NCBI GenBank assembly: GCA_964419335.1
Contig: CAYQOX010000054.1
Span: 1-26,548 of the forward strand
DNA length: 26,548 bases
Reading direction: 5' to 3'
Origin: CAYQOX01 sp964419335
GTDB taxonomy: Bacteria; Hinthialibacterota; Hinthialibacteria; Hinthialibacterales; Hinthialibacteraceae
Below are positions 15,330 through 24,588 of the stretch, one piece after another. Within the stretch, counting starts at the first letter, position 1. Every line of letters begins with the position of its first letter. A model generated the notes under the pieces. The model was given only the letters and a program-made list of their open reading frames with translations. It was not told where the DNA came from and ran no database searches. A program made the position numbers and the translations under genes.

Positions 15330-17159
15330 TCAGGATATCCCTTTTTGTTTCATCATACGAGTGAGGATTTGTTCTGTGGTAGAAATCGTTTCTCGGGTAC
15401 TCTTGGGATTCCCCGCCATCCCAGAATAGCGGGCGCTGTTAATTTTTTCTAATTGGTCGATGACCGCATCAATACAATCACGGGAGAGATTATGTTGTTC
15501 AAGGCTTTGGCAAAGTTCATCGGTGGTCATGCCAACGCTGGATAAATTCCAACGATGGCTAATATAGTTATGAATCGCTTTTTCGAGATGGGCGTAGACT
15601 TTGTCGTGGTCTTGTTGCTGAAAAGCTTGTTGTGCGTCGACGAGCCATTTTTTGGCCATTCGAGGGGCTCCTCGGCTTTTAACGAGTTCGGGGTTTCTCT
15701 CGTAAAACTCTCGAGTGTATCGTAAGAAAATCCCCAATACCAATAAACCTATAGGTATAAGGGTAAAGAACCAGAAGGAGATCTTTTTGTATATGGGAAG
15801 ACGAACCACCGACAAGGCGGCGGGGGAGGTTGAAATAAAACGAAAATCGTCGCCGACACGGGTGATGATACGGCGATCGGAAAGGAAACTTCCGGCACCT
15901 TGGTCGTCAGTGGCTTGGACGGTGAGTTCATGAGGCTGGGTTTCCAAGGTGAAATATTCTTCTTCGTTTGGATCGAAATAGGCGAAGCGAACAGGATCGA
16001 TTTTGTCGGCGTTGACATCGTGGGGAACGAGAACATAGGTGTAATCGATGCTGCCGCTCACACCGGCTTGGGTTACTTCGATGTCCTCATCTTTGGTTGG
16101 GGCGAATTGGTCATATTTCGAAAGATCGGGGAGAATGGGTTGAGGAGCGTTACGGATATTACCGCTGCCTTCCAGGAGGACTTTAAGGGTAACGGTATCC
16201 CCGACTTGGATTTCTTCTTTATCGATTTGGCTTTGCAGGGTGAACTTTCCTACCGCCCCTTGAAAGATATCTGGTTTGCCTTCTTCGGGTAACGATTTGG
16301 CTTGGATGGTCACGGGTTTGGATTCGACTTTAACGCGTTTACGTTTACCAAAGGGAAACCCGAAGATATCGGATCGTTCGGGAACTTCGCAGACTAGGGT
16401 GAGTGGGGAAATCTCTTGTTTGCCGGCTTTAATGGGGAAGAGAATGTAGGTGATTAAAGTGATTCTGTCATAAATTTGGCCGTTAGAGAGACGGACGCGT
16501 TTGAGAGAGCGTTGTTTGCCGTAGTCAAATGTTTCTGTCCAGAAGCCTTGGAATTGGCCGCGGCGGTCTTCGATTTGTACCGGCCGGGCGTTGATTTTCG
16601 CCGGGAGAAAGGCGGTATAGGTGAGTTGAATTTCCTCGCCGATGTAGGCTTCTTCTTTGGAAACCTCGATTTCAAAAAAAATGCCGTAGGGATTGGATTC
16701 AGAAGGAGTCGCTCCATCTTTTGGGGTAGGGGTGGGGGCGTCGGATTCTAGGACTTTGAGGGTAACCGTATTACTTTCGTCGGAGTTCGTGTCCCCGGGG
16801 ACCTCGAATTGGATGTCATATTCCCCCGGTTGTTGGGCATCGATATTATAGGTTAGTTCCAAAGTGCGTTTCGTCTTCATTTGACGGCCATCGAATTGGA
16901 TTTGCTGAGACTGCGACTTGCTGAGAAAGGTGATTTCTAAACCGTTAACTTCAGGCGTATTTGGTATAGCGATGTGATCATCACTGGTGGAGGTGATGGA
17001 GAGGGTAAGTTGTGTAGATTCGCCCGCCCGGATGACTGACTGGTCAAGATTGACCGAAGCGGTCATTTCGGCAAACAAGAAAGACGGGGCGAGGCTTTGC
17101 AAAAAAAGAACCGCTATGAATAGAAAAACCGATCGAGTAAAACAGGTTATCATGTGCAT
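15330..17159 (-). CDS. batD: BatD protein
   Basis: This protein of about 609 residues has a cleavable signal (about first 30 residues) and several extracytoplasmic beta-sandwich segments characteristic of BatD. These include SVNLDQSVIRAGESTQLTLSI, then FFEIEVSKEEAYIGEEIQLTY and KFTLQSQIDKEEIQVGDTV, each with the repeated IxxGExxxL-type strand. One membrane helix follows at about 460-480, then a cytoplasmic helical tail of about 125 residues (AKKWLVDAQQAFQQ to the end). BatD acts with BatA/B/C at the inner membrane in Bacteroides-type clusters. The frame can start at TTG 17171, overlapping batC, but ATG at 17157-17159 has GGTGAG 5 nt upstream and leaves a 5-nt gap, so I prefer it. Confidence 0.9.
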   Translation of the reverse strand: MHMITCFTRSVFLFIAVLFLQSLAPSFLFAEMTASVNLDQSVIRAGESTQLTLSITSTSDDHIAIPNTPEVNGLEITFLSKSQSQQIQFDGRQMKTKRTLELTYNIDAQQPGEYDIQFEVPGDTNSDESNTVTLKVLESDAPTPTPKDGATPSESNPYGIFFEIEVSKEEAYIGEEIQLTYTAFLPAKINARPVQIEDRRGQFQGFWTETFDYGKQRSLKRVRLSNGQIYDRITLITYILFPIKAGKQEISPLTLVCEVPERSDIFGFPFGKRKRVKVESKPVTIQAKSLPEEGKPDIFQGAVGKFTLQSQIDKEEIQVGDTVTLKVLLEGSGNIRNAPQPILPDLSKYDQFAPTKDEDIEVTQAGVSGSIDYTYVLVPHDVNADKIDPVRFAYFDPNEEEYFTLETQPHELTVQATDDQGAGSFLSDRRIITRVGDDFRFISTSPAALSVVRLPIYKKISFWFFTLIPIGLLVLGIFLRYTREFYERNPELVKSRGAPRMAKKWLVDAQQAFQQQDHDKVYAHLEKAIHNYISHRWNLSSVGMTTDELCQSLEQHNLSRDCIDAVIDQLEKINSARYSGMAGNPKSTRETISTTEQILTRMMKQKGIS

Positions 17160-17164
17160 TGTTC

Positions 17165-18001
17165 TCACCAATCTTTTTCGATATTCATTTCACTTTGGGA
17201 TTGACGGCGCGGTCTCTTCTGGCGCCGTTCTTTTTCGTCTTCGGCAAGACTTTCGAGTAATTGTAAGGCTTGTTCACGGGTCATTTCGTTAGGATCGATG
17301 CGTTGTTCCTCTTGTTGATCGGGTTGAGCTTGTTGTTGCTCTGATTGTTGCTCCTCAGGTGGTTCTTGTTCTTCTTCGGAAGATTGAGATTGTTGATCTT
17401 GTTCTTCTTCATCTTCGGATTCTCCGGATTGCGATTGTTGTTCCTGTTCTTCTTCAGAATCATCCGGTTCGCCCTGCTGTGATGATTGATCTTGCTGTTG
17501 TTGCTCTTGTTGTTCTTGTTGCTGCTCTTGTTGCTGATCCTTATTTTGATCCATTTGCTCTTTGAGTTTCCGGCGGGCGATTTCGAGATTGTATTTCGCA
17601 TCTTCGTCATCGGGATTAAGTTCAAGCGATTGAATGTAAGAGTCAATCGCCTTGGCGTAGTCTTGTTGTCGGAAATAGCTGTTACCAATGGAATAGTGTG
17701 CCTTAGCAGCGAGGTTTTCATCGGGAGAAGAAAGGACATTGCGGTACTCTTCGATGGCCTTCTCGTAATGTTCTTGTTTGAACCAGCAGTTTCCGATGTT
17801 AAAGTGCATTTCTTCCGATTCGGGGGCGTAGGTCGCGGCAATATCGGTGTATTGGCGCATGGCTTCTTCGTACCGGCCTTGTTCGTACAATTGGTTGGCG
17901 GCCACAATCCGGTCGCGCATGGGGTTAAAAAAGGCAAATTGAGGGAGCGCTATTAAGGCAAGAATGATGAGTATTATAGGTTTTGGATGAGAGTACTTCA
18001 T
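17165..18001 (-). CDS. batC: BatC-like TPR protein with a Gln/Glu-rich linker
   Basis: This 278-residue protein has a signal peptide or anchor (about 7-24) and three to four tetratricopeptide repeats (about 31-143, e.g. AHYSIGNSYFRQQDYAKAIDSYIQSLELNPDD). A low-complexity Gln/Glu/Ser linker of about 95 residues (148-243) follows. A conserved-looking C-terminal tail contains REQALQLLESLAEDEKERR and ends EKDW, as in many BatC proteins. TPRs suggest a scaffolding role among the Bat proteins. It ends 5 nt before batD and starts 29 nt after batB. The linker gives strong third-frame shadow reading frames that are not genes. Confidence 0.87.
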   Translation of the reverse strand: MKYSHPKPIILIILALIALPQFAFFNPMRDRIVAANQLYEQGRYEEAMRQYTDIAATYAPESEEMHFNIGNCWFKQEHYEKAIEEYRNVLSSPDENLAAKAHYSIGNSYFRQQDYAKAIDSYIQSLELNPDDEDAKYNLEIARRKLKEQMDQNKDQQQEQQQEQQEQQQQDQSSQQGEPDDSEEEQEQQSQSGESEDEEEQDQQSQSSEEEQEPPEEQQSEQQQAQPDQQEEQRIDPNEMTREQALQLLESLAEDEKERRQKRPRRQSQSEMNIEKDW

Positions 18002-18030
18002 GGTATTCCAACCTCTCTTGGCATTCTTTT

Positions 18031-19080
18031 TTATGATTGTAGCCCCGAATGTTCAAAACCACCCATGGTTTGGTTAGGAGCGCGTTTGCGATCTGAGAGA
18101 AGCATTTCTATTAATAATAGTATGAGTGCGGGGAGCAGAAAATATTCAAAACGCTCTTCGTATTGGGTTAAGAAACGGGTATCCAGCAATTTTTGTTGGC
18201 GGCGCTGCTCCATGTGTTCGTAAATTTTATTTAATCCGAAATCTATAGAACGAACCCGGTAGTAGGCTCCGCCGGTGGTTAAGCAAATATTCTGTAAAGT
18301 GTCTTCGTCGAGTTTGCTATTCACAACATTGCCCTCTTTATCCTCGACATATCCCTCCAGTTCGCCTTCTTCGTTGCGAATCGGAATTGGAACTCCCATG
18401 GGGTCACCAATGCCAATAGCATAAATAAGGACGCCTTCTTCTTCGGCGCGTTCAGCAGCTTGTTCAGGGTCACCGAGAGTCTCTTCGCCGTCGGTGATAA
18501 GGATAATCACCCGTGATTCACGTTCGCCCGGGGGGAAGGAGTCAAGCGACTTGTCGATGGCCTTGGTGAGGGCTGTGCCGGGAACGGGTACTGAGCCGAT
18601 CGAGACTTCTTCGAGGAGGATGTTGGCCGCGGAGTAATCGAGGGTGAGAGGGCACTGGACGAAGGCTTCGCCGGCAAAGAGAACCAGACCGATGCGATTG
18701 CCTTGCATCCGGTTGATGAGTTTGGATATTTCATATTTAGCGCGTTCGAGACGATTGGGTTTGATATCTTCGGCGTACATACTGCGAGAAACATCCAGCG
18801 CGATCATAACATCATGGCCTCGGGAGACCAGTTGTTGTTCCCTTTGCCCCCATAGAGGTCGGGCTAAAGCTAGGATCGAAAAAGCGAAGACAAAAAAGAC
18901 CAAGGTGAGTTTAATCTTTTGGTTGCGGCGGTTGACGCTGGCCATAAGGCGTTCAAGGAGTTCTAGATTTCCCACGCGTTGAAGCGCAGCGATTCGTTGT
19001 TTCCACGCCCAGCGGAGAAAGAGATAGAGCGGGATCAATAAGAGTAATGCATTGAGTGTTTGATAGGAGGCAAATTTCAT
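18031..19080 (-). CDS. batB: BatB-like von Willebrand factor A protein
   Basis: This 349-residue membrane protein has two N-terminal helices (about 6-25 and 56-76), a VWA domain (about 90-290) and a C-terminal helix (about 314-330). The metal-ion-dependent adhesion site is complete: DVSRS at 96-100, the GTAL threonine at 169 and TDGEE with Asp197. It should bind a divalent metal and a protein partner. Its start overlaps the batA stop by 4 nt (ATGA). BatA and BatB are adjacent paralogues that are thought to form one complex in the inner membrane. Metal-site residues are seen directly; the complex is family knowledge. Confidence 0.93.
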   Translation of the reverse strand: MKFASYQTLNALLLLIPLYLFLRWAWKQRIAALQRVGNLELLERLMASVNRRNQKIKLTLVFFVFAFSILALARPLWGQREQQLVSRGHDVMIALDVSRSMYAEDIKPNRLERAKYEISKLINRMQGNRIGLVLFAGEAFVQCPLTLDYSAANILLEEVSIGSVPVPGTALTKAIDKSLDSFPPGERESRVIILITDGEETLGDPEQAAERAEEEGVLIYAIGIGDPMGVPIPIRNEEGELEGYVEDKEGNVVNSKLDEDTLQNICLTTGGAYYRVRSIDFGLNKIYEHMEQRRQQKLLDTRFLTQYEERFEYFLLPALILLLIEMLLSDRKRAPNQTMGGFEHSGLQS

Positions 19081-20093
19081 GGTAATTTTCGAAACCTAGT
19101 TTGGCTTAGAATAAGTTCAAAAAGTAATAGGATCAGCGCCGGGATAAGAAAATAAGGAAATAATTCGTGAAAGCGGCGCAGGCCTTCGGATTTAATTTCG
19201 GTTTTTTCTAATTGATCGATTTCGTCAAAAATCTCCTTGAAACTTTGGGTATCGGTCGCGCGAAAGTAGCGCCCATTGGTCGTTTGGGCGATTTGTTTCA
19301 GCGATTCCTCATCGATGCGTTCGGCTTGTGGATAAGGGACCATCTGTTTGCCGAAGACATCCTCGCGAATAATGAAGGGAGTGCCATGCCCCCCGACGCC
19401 GATGGTATATATTTTCACATCCAGGGATTTCGCCATTTCGGCGGCGGTGAAGGGATCAATTTGTCCCGCATTATTAGCGCCATCGGTAAGAAGCACAATG
19501 ACTTTGCTTTTGGCCTCAGTATGGCGGAGGCGGTTTAAAGAAGAAGCGATGGCGTTGCCGATCGCGGTGCTAGTCTCGGGGATCATGCCGATGTAAATAT
19601 CATCGAGAAAATTTTTGACAATGCCGTAATCGACCGTTAAGGGGCATTGCAAGAAGGCTTCGGAAGCAAAGACGGTCATGCCAATTCGATCGTGAGAGCG
19701 GCCTTCGATGAAATGTTGAACGGCTTCTTTGGTAACCTCGAGACGAGTGCGTTTGTTTTGCACGTCGAGATCGATGAAATTCATGCTGCCGGAAACATCC
19801 AACGTAAGGATGATATCCACACCCTCGGTATAGACTTCACGGGAAACGATTTCTGATTGGGGGCGGGCGATAGCAAGAATGAACAAGGTTAACACCAGCA
19901 GGCGGATAGCAAACAACAAATGGCGAAAGGTATGGGTCATCGGGGTTCGTGCATGTTGTATCCCAAAGGTTTTCTTGATACGGCTAATGTCGGAGTATTT
20001 CAAGGGGGCAGCCCCTTTGAAATACATATAGCGCCAGATCAAGAAAGGGATGATCAATAACAGAGTTAAATACCAGTAATAAGCGAATCGCAT
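19077..20093 (-). CDS. batA: BatA-like von Willebrand factor A protein
   Basis: This 338-residue VWA protein has the same plan as the next gene: helices at about 8-24 and 58-77, VWA domain from about 90, and a C-terminal helix (about 313-329). The metal site is complete: DVSGS at 99-103, Thr176 in ETSTAIG, and TDGANNAG with Asp204. The GVDIILTLDVSGSMNFIDLD segment is highly typical of BatA. It lies 22 nt downstream of the BatD-like gene. Expected to work with the MoxR ATPase encoded upstream, since MoxR proteins are genetically linked to VWA partners. Confidence 0.94.
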   Translation of the reverse strand: MRFAYYWYLTLLLIIPFLIWRYMYFKGAAPLKYSDISRIKKTFGIQHARTPMTHTFRHLLFAIRLLVLTLFILAIARPQSEIVSREVYTEGVDIILTLDVSGSMNFIDLDVQNKRTRLEVTKEAVQHFIEGRSHDRIGMTVFASEAFLQCPLTVDYGIVKNFLDDIYIGMIPETSTAIGNAIASSLNRLRHTEAKSKVIVLLTDGANNAGQIDPFTAAEMAKSLDVKIYTIGVGGHGTPFIIREDVFGKQMVPYPQAERIDEESLKQIAQTTNGRYFRATDTQSFKEIFDEIDQLEKTEIKSEGLRRFHELFPYFLIPALILLLFELILSQTRFRKLP

Positions 20094-20115
20094 CGTTTGT
20101 TTTTAGTCCTGTACC

Positions 20116-21513
20116 TTAGTGAAGTTCTTTCCAGTGAATATAGGCGAATACAACCGGTGTGAGTAGAAAGAGTACGATCACGGTTGCAGTAAAATAGGCT
20201 TGGGTAAAGTTCTCGCCTGCGAAAAGCATGGCGAGGATATATAAGGAAAAGACAAAATCCTTCATGAAATAATAGGCGGAGATACGGTAGCCAAAACTCA
20301 ATCCCCGACCAAACCAAAAAGCCAAAGCCGCAATAAGGACTTGGACTAAGGGGATGGGCCATTCGGAGAAAGATCCGGTAAAGAAATTAAAAAGACTATA
20401 GAAAATCAAGACAAGAGCGCCAAGTTGGACCCATGAACCGGCGAAACGAATTTCGAGGGGAAGGGAAGGATCACCCCACCAGGCTGAGAATAGGGAAGCG
20501 AGGGCTTCTTCCGTTCCTTCTTGTTCGGTTTCTTCTTGGGCGAGTATTTCTTCCATTTTTGTTTTGTCCACCACCTCACGGGCTGTGCCGATAAGGTTAT
20601 TTGCGCGTTCCATGGGCGGCGCGTACTTCGCGAATTTAATTAAGTCGCATTCTTCAAAGAAGGCGAGAAAATGGTCGAGCAGTTCCTGGTCCAGGCCTTG
20701 TTGGCGCAGGGCATCCATGATCTCGCCGGAGGTATAGTCCATGGCGGGAATGTGCCAGCGGTAATAGATATAGACGCGGATGATTTCGCTAATACCAATA
20801 GAAAAGGAGTTGAAATCGCCGGTTTTGACCCAGGGTTGATCGCTGCGTAGTTGTTCCAGTTCGTTAAAAGCTTTTTCATGGGCTTTTTCGGGAGGAATGA
20901 GTTCCACCTTTTCTTTTTTGGGGAAGAGAACTCGGAGAAAACGCCAGATAAAAAAGAGTGTGCAGAGAACGTAAAGGGCGATGACCGCAGTATTCATGAG
21001 GCGAGTCCAACGTCCCGGGGTTTCGATCACGACCGGGGTTTTGATATCGCGAATATCAAGGTCTTCTGATTCTTCAGGAGTGAGAGGGCGGACCTCGATT
21101 TGGATGGGCGATGTTTGGACTTCGCCGACTTGACCGTCTTCCGTTTGAAAGCGGTAGGTGAAGGCTGGAATCGTGAACTCGCCAGTGAAGTAAGTGGAAA
21201 GGGTATATTCGATGGTGCTTTGGATACGGCCATCCTCAAGCTCCTGTTTTTCTTTGGGGTCAACTTCACGTAAGCGGAATTGATCTAGTTGAATCGCTTC
21301 GCTGCGTTCTTGAATGGTAATGCTCGGCTCGTGGGTGAGGGTGACGGTTAGATGGATCACATCTCCGATGAGAATCTCGTTGCGATCGACGCTGGTTTCC
21401 ACTTCCGGGTAGAGAGAGGGATCGATGGCGTTTGAACTCTCGGGTGGAGTTTGGGCGACCAGGAGAAAGCTGAGTATGGAGGTAAATATTAAATGAATCA
21501 TTGTTATTTTCAT
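20116..21513 (-). CDS. BatD-like membrane protein with a five-helix plan
   Basis: This 465-residue protein has a signal peptide (about 1-20) and an extracytoplasmic beta domain resembling one BatD module (ETSVDRNEILIGDVIHLTVTL at 39-59). A membrane helix (about 173-194) is followed by a cytoplasmic helical domain (about 200-350, containing a WYHIP-like DYTSGEIMDALR segment found after the helix in BatD/DUF4381-type proteins). About four further helices lie after residue 365. The position between DUF58 and BatA fits the small membrane protein often found there in MoxR/Bat operons. Its start overlaps the prolyl isomerase gene by 4 nt. Exact family name uncertain. Confidence 0.75.
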   Translation of the reverse strand: MKITMIHLIFTSILSFLLVAQTPPESSNAIDPSLYPEVETSVDRNEILIGDVIHLTVTLTHEPSITIQERSEAIQLDQFRLREVDPKEKQELEDGRIQSTIEYTLSTYFTGEFTIPAFTYRFQTEDGQVGEVQTSPIQIEVRPLTPEESEDLDIRDIKTPVVIETPGRWTRLMNTAVIALYVLCTLFFIWRFLRVLFPKKEKVELIPPEKAHEKAFNELEQLRSDQPWVKTGDFNSFSIGISEIIRVYIYYRWHIPAMDYTSGEIMDALRQQGLDQELLDHFLAFFEECDLIKFAKYAPPMERANNLIGTAREVVDKTKMEEILAQEETEQEGTEEALASLFSAWWGDPSLPLEIRFAGSWVQLGALVLIFYSLFNFFTGSFSEWPIPLVQVLIAALAFWFGRGLSFGYRISAYYFMKDFVFSLYILAMLFAGENFTQAYFTATVIVLFLLTPVVFAYIHWKELH

Positions 21514-22748
21514 GGTTGATTTTGTAAAATTCGGTTTTCGTACAAAGTGACGTTTTCGGCTTGCATTAATTCTTCGAGCAACTGTTGGGTTGCCTCTTGC
21601 TGCTTCATCATTTGAACGCGATGGCGGACTTGATCTCGCACTTGTTCTAAAGGTTGCACTTTTCCAGGTGTGCGTTCGAGGACGCGGAAGATGTGAAAGC
21701 CTTTAGCGGAGGGCAGAGGTTCGCTTATTTCATTTGGCTCCAAGCGGAGCAAGTGGGCAATCGTTTTTTTGGCTTCACCTAGGCCGGGTATGGAACTTTG
21801 GTCTTCGCGAATCTCGCCGAGAAGGCCGTTTTCGTCTTGGGTGGCTTCATCAGTGGAGTATTGCTGTACGGCTTCCTCAAATTCCAGGCCTTCATCCAGG
21901 GCTTGTTTGACCTCTTGGGCTTTTTCTTCGGATTCTACTTGGATGTGTGCGATTTTAAGTTTCTGCGGTTGGGTGAACTCTTCTTGGTTGGCTTGATAGT
22001 ATAGTTCAATGTCGCTGGGAGCAATTTGAATTTTTTGGTTGATTTCTTCCTCCATGACTTTTTGGGCTAAGAGTTGTTTCTCCACATTTTGGAGTTGTTT
22101 TCGAACTTCGGGGTCTTTGTTGTATTCGTTACGGAGGGCTTTATCGTAGAGTAATTCGGCGAAGATTTTATTTTTGAGATATTCAAGTTTTTGTTCTGGG
22201 TTTTGAAGGTTTTGTTTTCGATAGTCGGGAAGTTGATCGATCTCACGTTCGATTTGTTCTAAGGTGATTTCTTTCTTACCCACGTTAGCGACTACGGTAC
22301 TGGTGGCTGGTTGAGTTTCTTCTTCGTCGAGAGCGGTAAGGCGTTCGAGTTTCTTTTGTGCATCAAAGCTGCGTTCAAGATTTTCATAGCAGCGAACCAT
22401 GCGTTTTTCGGCTTCGGGGGCAATGCGAGTTTGAGGATAGAGTTCGCTGATTTTCATGTAGACCGCGAGAGCGTTTTCGTATTGTTGCAATTCTTCGAGA
22501 TAAATATTGCCGATGGTATAGAGAATATTCGCGCGTTGTTCGGCAGGGATAGGGGCCATTTCCAAATAGCGTTCATATTCTTTGACGGCTGGTTGGAAGA
22601 GGTCATTGCTTTTGTAACTGGCGGCCAGTTCGCGAATTTGATCGGGAGACATAGTTTGGGTCTCGTTTTCGCGCATGGTGAAAACTAAAAGAATAATGAT
22701 GACCAGGAGTAAAACAGAATTCAGAACCGATAAGATGATGTTACGCAT
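21510..22748 (-). CDS. Membrane-anchored TPR and parvulin (PpiC) prolyl isomerase
   Basis: This 412-residue protein is held in the inner membrane by one N-terminal helix (about 5-24) and faces the periplasm. A TPR-like helical stretch (about 40-135) is followed by a SurA/PrsA-like helical region (about 152-250). A parvulin domain spans about 261-358 (KLKIAHIQV, then FEEAVQQYSTD, and GFHIFRVLE). A final helix repacks the SurA-like part. Parvulins speed cis-trans isomerisation at proline and often act as chaperones for outer-membrane or secreted proteins. It is coupled by ATGA overlap to the BatD-like gene and follows DUF58 by 29 nt. Parvulin genes are not a standard member of Bat operons, so its presence is informative. 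Confidence 0.92.
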   Translation of the reverse strand: MRNIILSVLNSVLLLVIIILLVFTMRENETQTMSPDQIRELAASYKSNDLFQPAVKEYERYLEMAPIPAEQRANILYTIGNIYLEELQQYENALAVYMKISELYPQTRIAPEAEKRMVRCYENLERSFDAQKKLERLTALDEEETQPATSTVVANVGKKEITLEQIEREIDQLPDYRKQNLQNPEQKLEYLKNKIFAELLYDKALRNEYNKDPEVRKQLQNVEKQLLAQKVMEEEINQKIQIAPSDIELYYQANQEEFTQPQKLKIAHIQVESEEKAQEVKQALDEGLEFEEAVQQYSTDEATQDENGLLGEIREDQSSIPGLGEAKKTIAHLLRLEPNEISEPLPSAKGFHIFRVLERTPGKVQPLEQVRDQVRHRVQMMKQQEATQQLLEELMQAENVTLYENRILQNQP

Positions 22749-22777
22749 AATGCAATCGTCTCCTCTTGAATAGGCAT

Positions 22778-23653
22778 CTAATAACGGCTCGCGCGTATTT
22801 GGAAAAATCGAACTAAAGGATCAATATAAGATCGATCGGTGTGAATGGGAATATGATCGATCTTCATTCGTTTGAACTCGCTCATGAGGCGTTCAATGTC
22901 TTGATTCGCGGTTTCGGTGAAGCGATTGCGAATCTCGGTGTTGTATGTATCGATGATGATGATCTCACCGGTTTCGGCGTCTTCTAATTCAAGAAAGCCA
23001 ACGGGCGGCATTTCTACCTCGCGGGGATCGGTGATGCTGATGGTGATAAGGTCATGCCGGGTATTGGTGATGCGTAAAGATTCTTCAAAATCAGAGCTCA
23101 TGAAGTCCGACATGAGGAAGACAACACTTTTGCGGTTAAGAATTTTACCTAAGAAATCGAGGGCTTGTTTGATGTCGGTTTTTCCGCCTTTGGGTTCGAA
23201 CATGAGAAGCTCGCGGATAAGGCGAAGGACGTGTTTCTTGCCTTTTTTGGGAGGGATGAATTTTTCTACATGATCGGTAAAGAGAATGAGACCGACGCGA
23301 TCATTGTTTTTAATAGCGGAGAAAGCCAGTACGGCGCTGAGTTCGACGGCGAGTTCTCCTTTCATCTTTTCGGTGGTACCGAAGAGGTTGGAAGAAGAAG
23401 CGTCAACCATGAGCATCACCGTGAGTTCACGTTCTTCTCGGTAGCGTTTGACATAAGGAGCGCTCATGCGTGCGGTCACGTTCCAGTCGATGGTGCGAAT
23501 ATCGTCGCCGTGTTGGTATTCCCGCACCTCTTCGAATTCGACGCCTTGGCCTTTGAAGACGGAGTGGTACTCTCCGGCAAGGACGTCGTTGACCATGCGA
23601 TTGGTTCGTATCTCAATGCGCCGGATTTGGCGCAGCAATTCACGCGGTATCAT
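22778..23653 (-). CDS. DUF58 protein (VWA-like), MoxR operon member
   Basis: This 291-residue soluble protein has the DUF58 signature, GVEFEEVREYQHGDDIRTIDWNVTARMSAPYVK in family terms, at residues 37-69. It includes the REYxxGDxxRxIDW core, followed by a VWA-like fold with a DASSS metal-site motif at 84-88. DUF58 genes almost always follow moxR in MoxR/Bat clusters and are thought to be MoxR clients or adaptors. Its start overlaps the glycosyltransferase stop by 4 nt (ATGA), so the glycosyltransferase is really built into the operon between moxR and this gene. Confidence 0.94.
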   Translation of the reverse strand: MIPRELLRQIRRIEIRTNRMVNDVLAGEYHSVFKGQGVEFEEVREYQHGDDIRTIDWNVTARMSAPYVKRYREERELTVMLMVDASSSNLFGTTEKMKGELAVELSAVLAFSAIKNNDRVGLILFTDHVEKFIPPKKGKKHVLRLIRELLMFEPKGGKTDIKQALDFLGKILNRKSVVFLMSDFMSSDFEESLRITNTRHDLITISITDPREVEMPPVGFLELEDAETGEIIIIDTYNTEIRNRFTETANQDIERLMSEFKRMKIDHIPIHTDRSYIDPLVRFFQIRASRY

Positions 23654-24552
23654 TTTATCCTCTCACTACGTAAGCAGTGATTCTCTTGTTCTAAGTGTTG
23701 GATGCGTTTTTGGGCAGCACGCAACTGGTTTTGAAGTTGCTTAGCCTGATGGATAACTTGTTCGAACTGAGATTGTTGTTGACGCATTTTTCGGTTTTGC
23801 TGAAAGATGCGTTTAAAGATGTCGTCAAAAAGAGCATCGCGTTCATCGCGATAGCGGCGTTTGATGGTACGCTCGTTTTTGGGGTATTGCTCTTGCTCGA
23901 GAATGTTCGAGTTATCATCGCGGCGCCGGTATTCGCCGGTAATAACCCGCACATGGTGGAAATTGAATTTGCGGGATAAGCGAATCAAGAATTCCCAATC
24001 TTCGTAGATGGAAAGCGATTCGTCGAAAGGTCCAACGGTGTCGAAACAGTCGCGGCGAATCAGGAGGCAGTTGATGGGAATATAATTGGCTAAGAGGAAA
24101 TTGTTTCGATCAAAATCAAACGAGTAAATCAGCTGTTCCTTTACGCGTTTCCATTCTTGGGTATGGGGATCGTGTTGAAAGGTGACATTGAGCACGTCGG
24201 AATAGACTACGGGTTTGTGGTCAGGTATGGCGGCCTCGATCAAAGTCTTGATATGGTTGGGATAGACGCTGTCGTCATCGTCAAGGAAAGCGATGTAATC
24301 CCCTTGGGCGGCTTCGATACCGATGTTCAGGGCGGGGGTACGACCTAGGTTATGGGGATTGCGGATATATTGATAGGGGGTATCCCCGAGTTCCAAGGGA
24401 AGGAGGTGTTCCACCTCTTCGCCGGCATCGTTGACTACGACGACTTCGAGAGGGGCATACTCCTGGTGTCGCAGAGACTGGAGTGATTCTTGTAGCCTCG
24501 CGGGGCGATTGTAGGTGCGAACAATGACAGAAACCCGTGGATTTTGATTCAT
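23650..24552 (-). CDS. Family 2 (GT-A) glycosyltransferase with a C-terminal coiled coil
   Basis: This 300-residue protein begins VSVIVRTYNRPARLQESLQSL (7-27), the nucleotide-sugar site of GT2 enzymes. It continues with VVVNDAG (38-44) and the metal-binding DDDD at 91-94 (LDDDDSVYPNHI). GPFDESLSIYEDWEFLIRL follows, whose Glu184-Asp185 is the usual catalytic-base region. Residues about 250-295 form a Gln-rich coiled coil, suggesting oligomerisation or a protein partner. No membrane segment, so it acts on the cytoplasmic side. It starts 36 nt after moxR and overlaps the DUF58 start. Acceptor unknown; glycosyl transfer to an envelope protein or polysaccharide is possible. Confidence 0.9.
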   Translation of the reverse strand: MNQNPRVSVIVRTYNRPARLQESLQSLRHQEYAPLEVVVVNDAGEEVEHLLPLELGDTPYQYIRNPHNLGRTPALNIGIEAAQGDYIAFLDDDDSVYPNHIKTLIEAAIPDHKPVVYSDVLNVTFQHDPHTQEWKRVKEQLIYSFDFDRNNFLLANYIPINCLLIRRDCFDTVGPFDESLSIYEDWEFLIRLSRKFNFHHVRVITGEYRRRDDNSNILEQEQYPKNERTIKRRYRDERDALFDDIFKRIFQQNRKMRQQQSQFEQVIHQAKQLQNQLRAAQKRIQHLEQENHCLRSERIK

Positions 24553-24588
24553 GCCAACCTCATGGTGTTCTTGGTCTAGCCAGAGTGA

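Noticed and set aside
17281..17937. 218-codon Asn/Lys-rich frame overlapping batC
   Set aside because: It is a shifted-frame shadow of the Gln/Glu repeat codons in batC.
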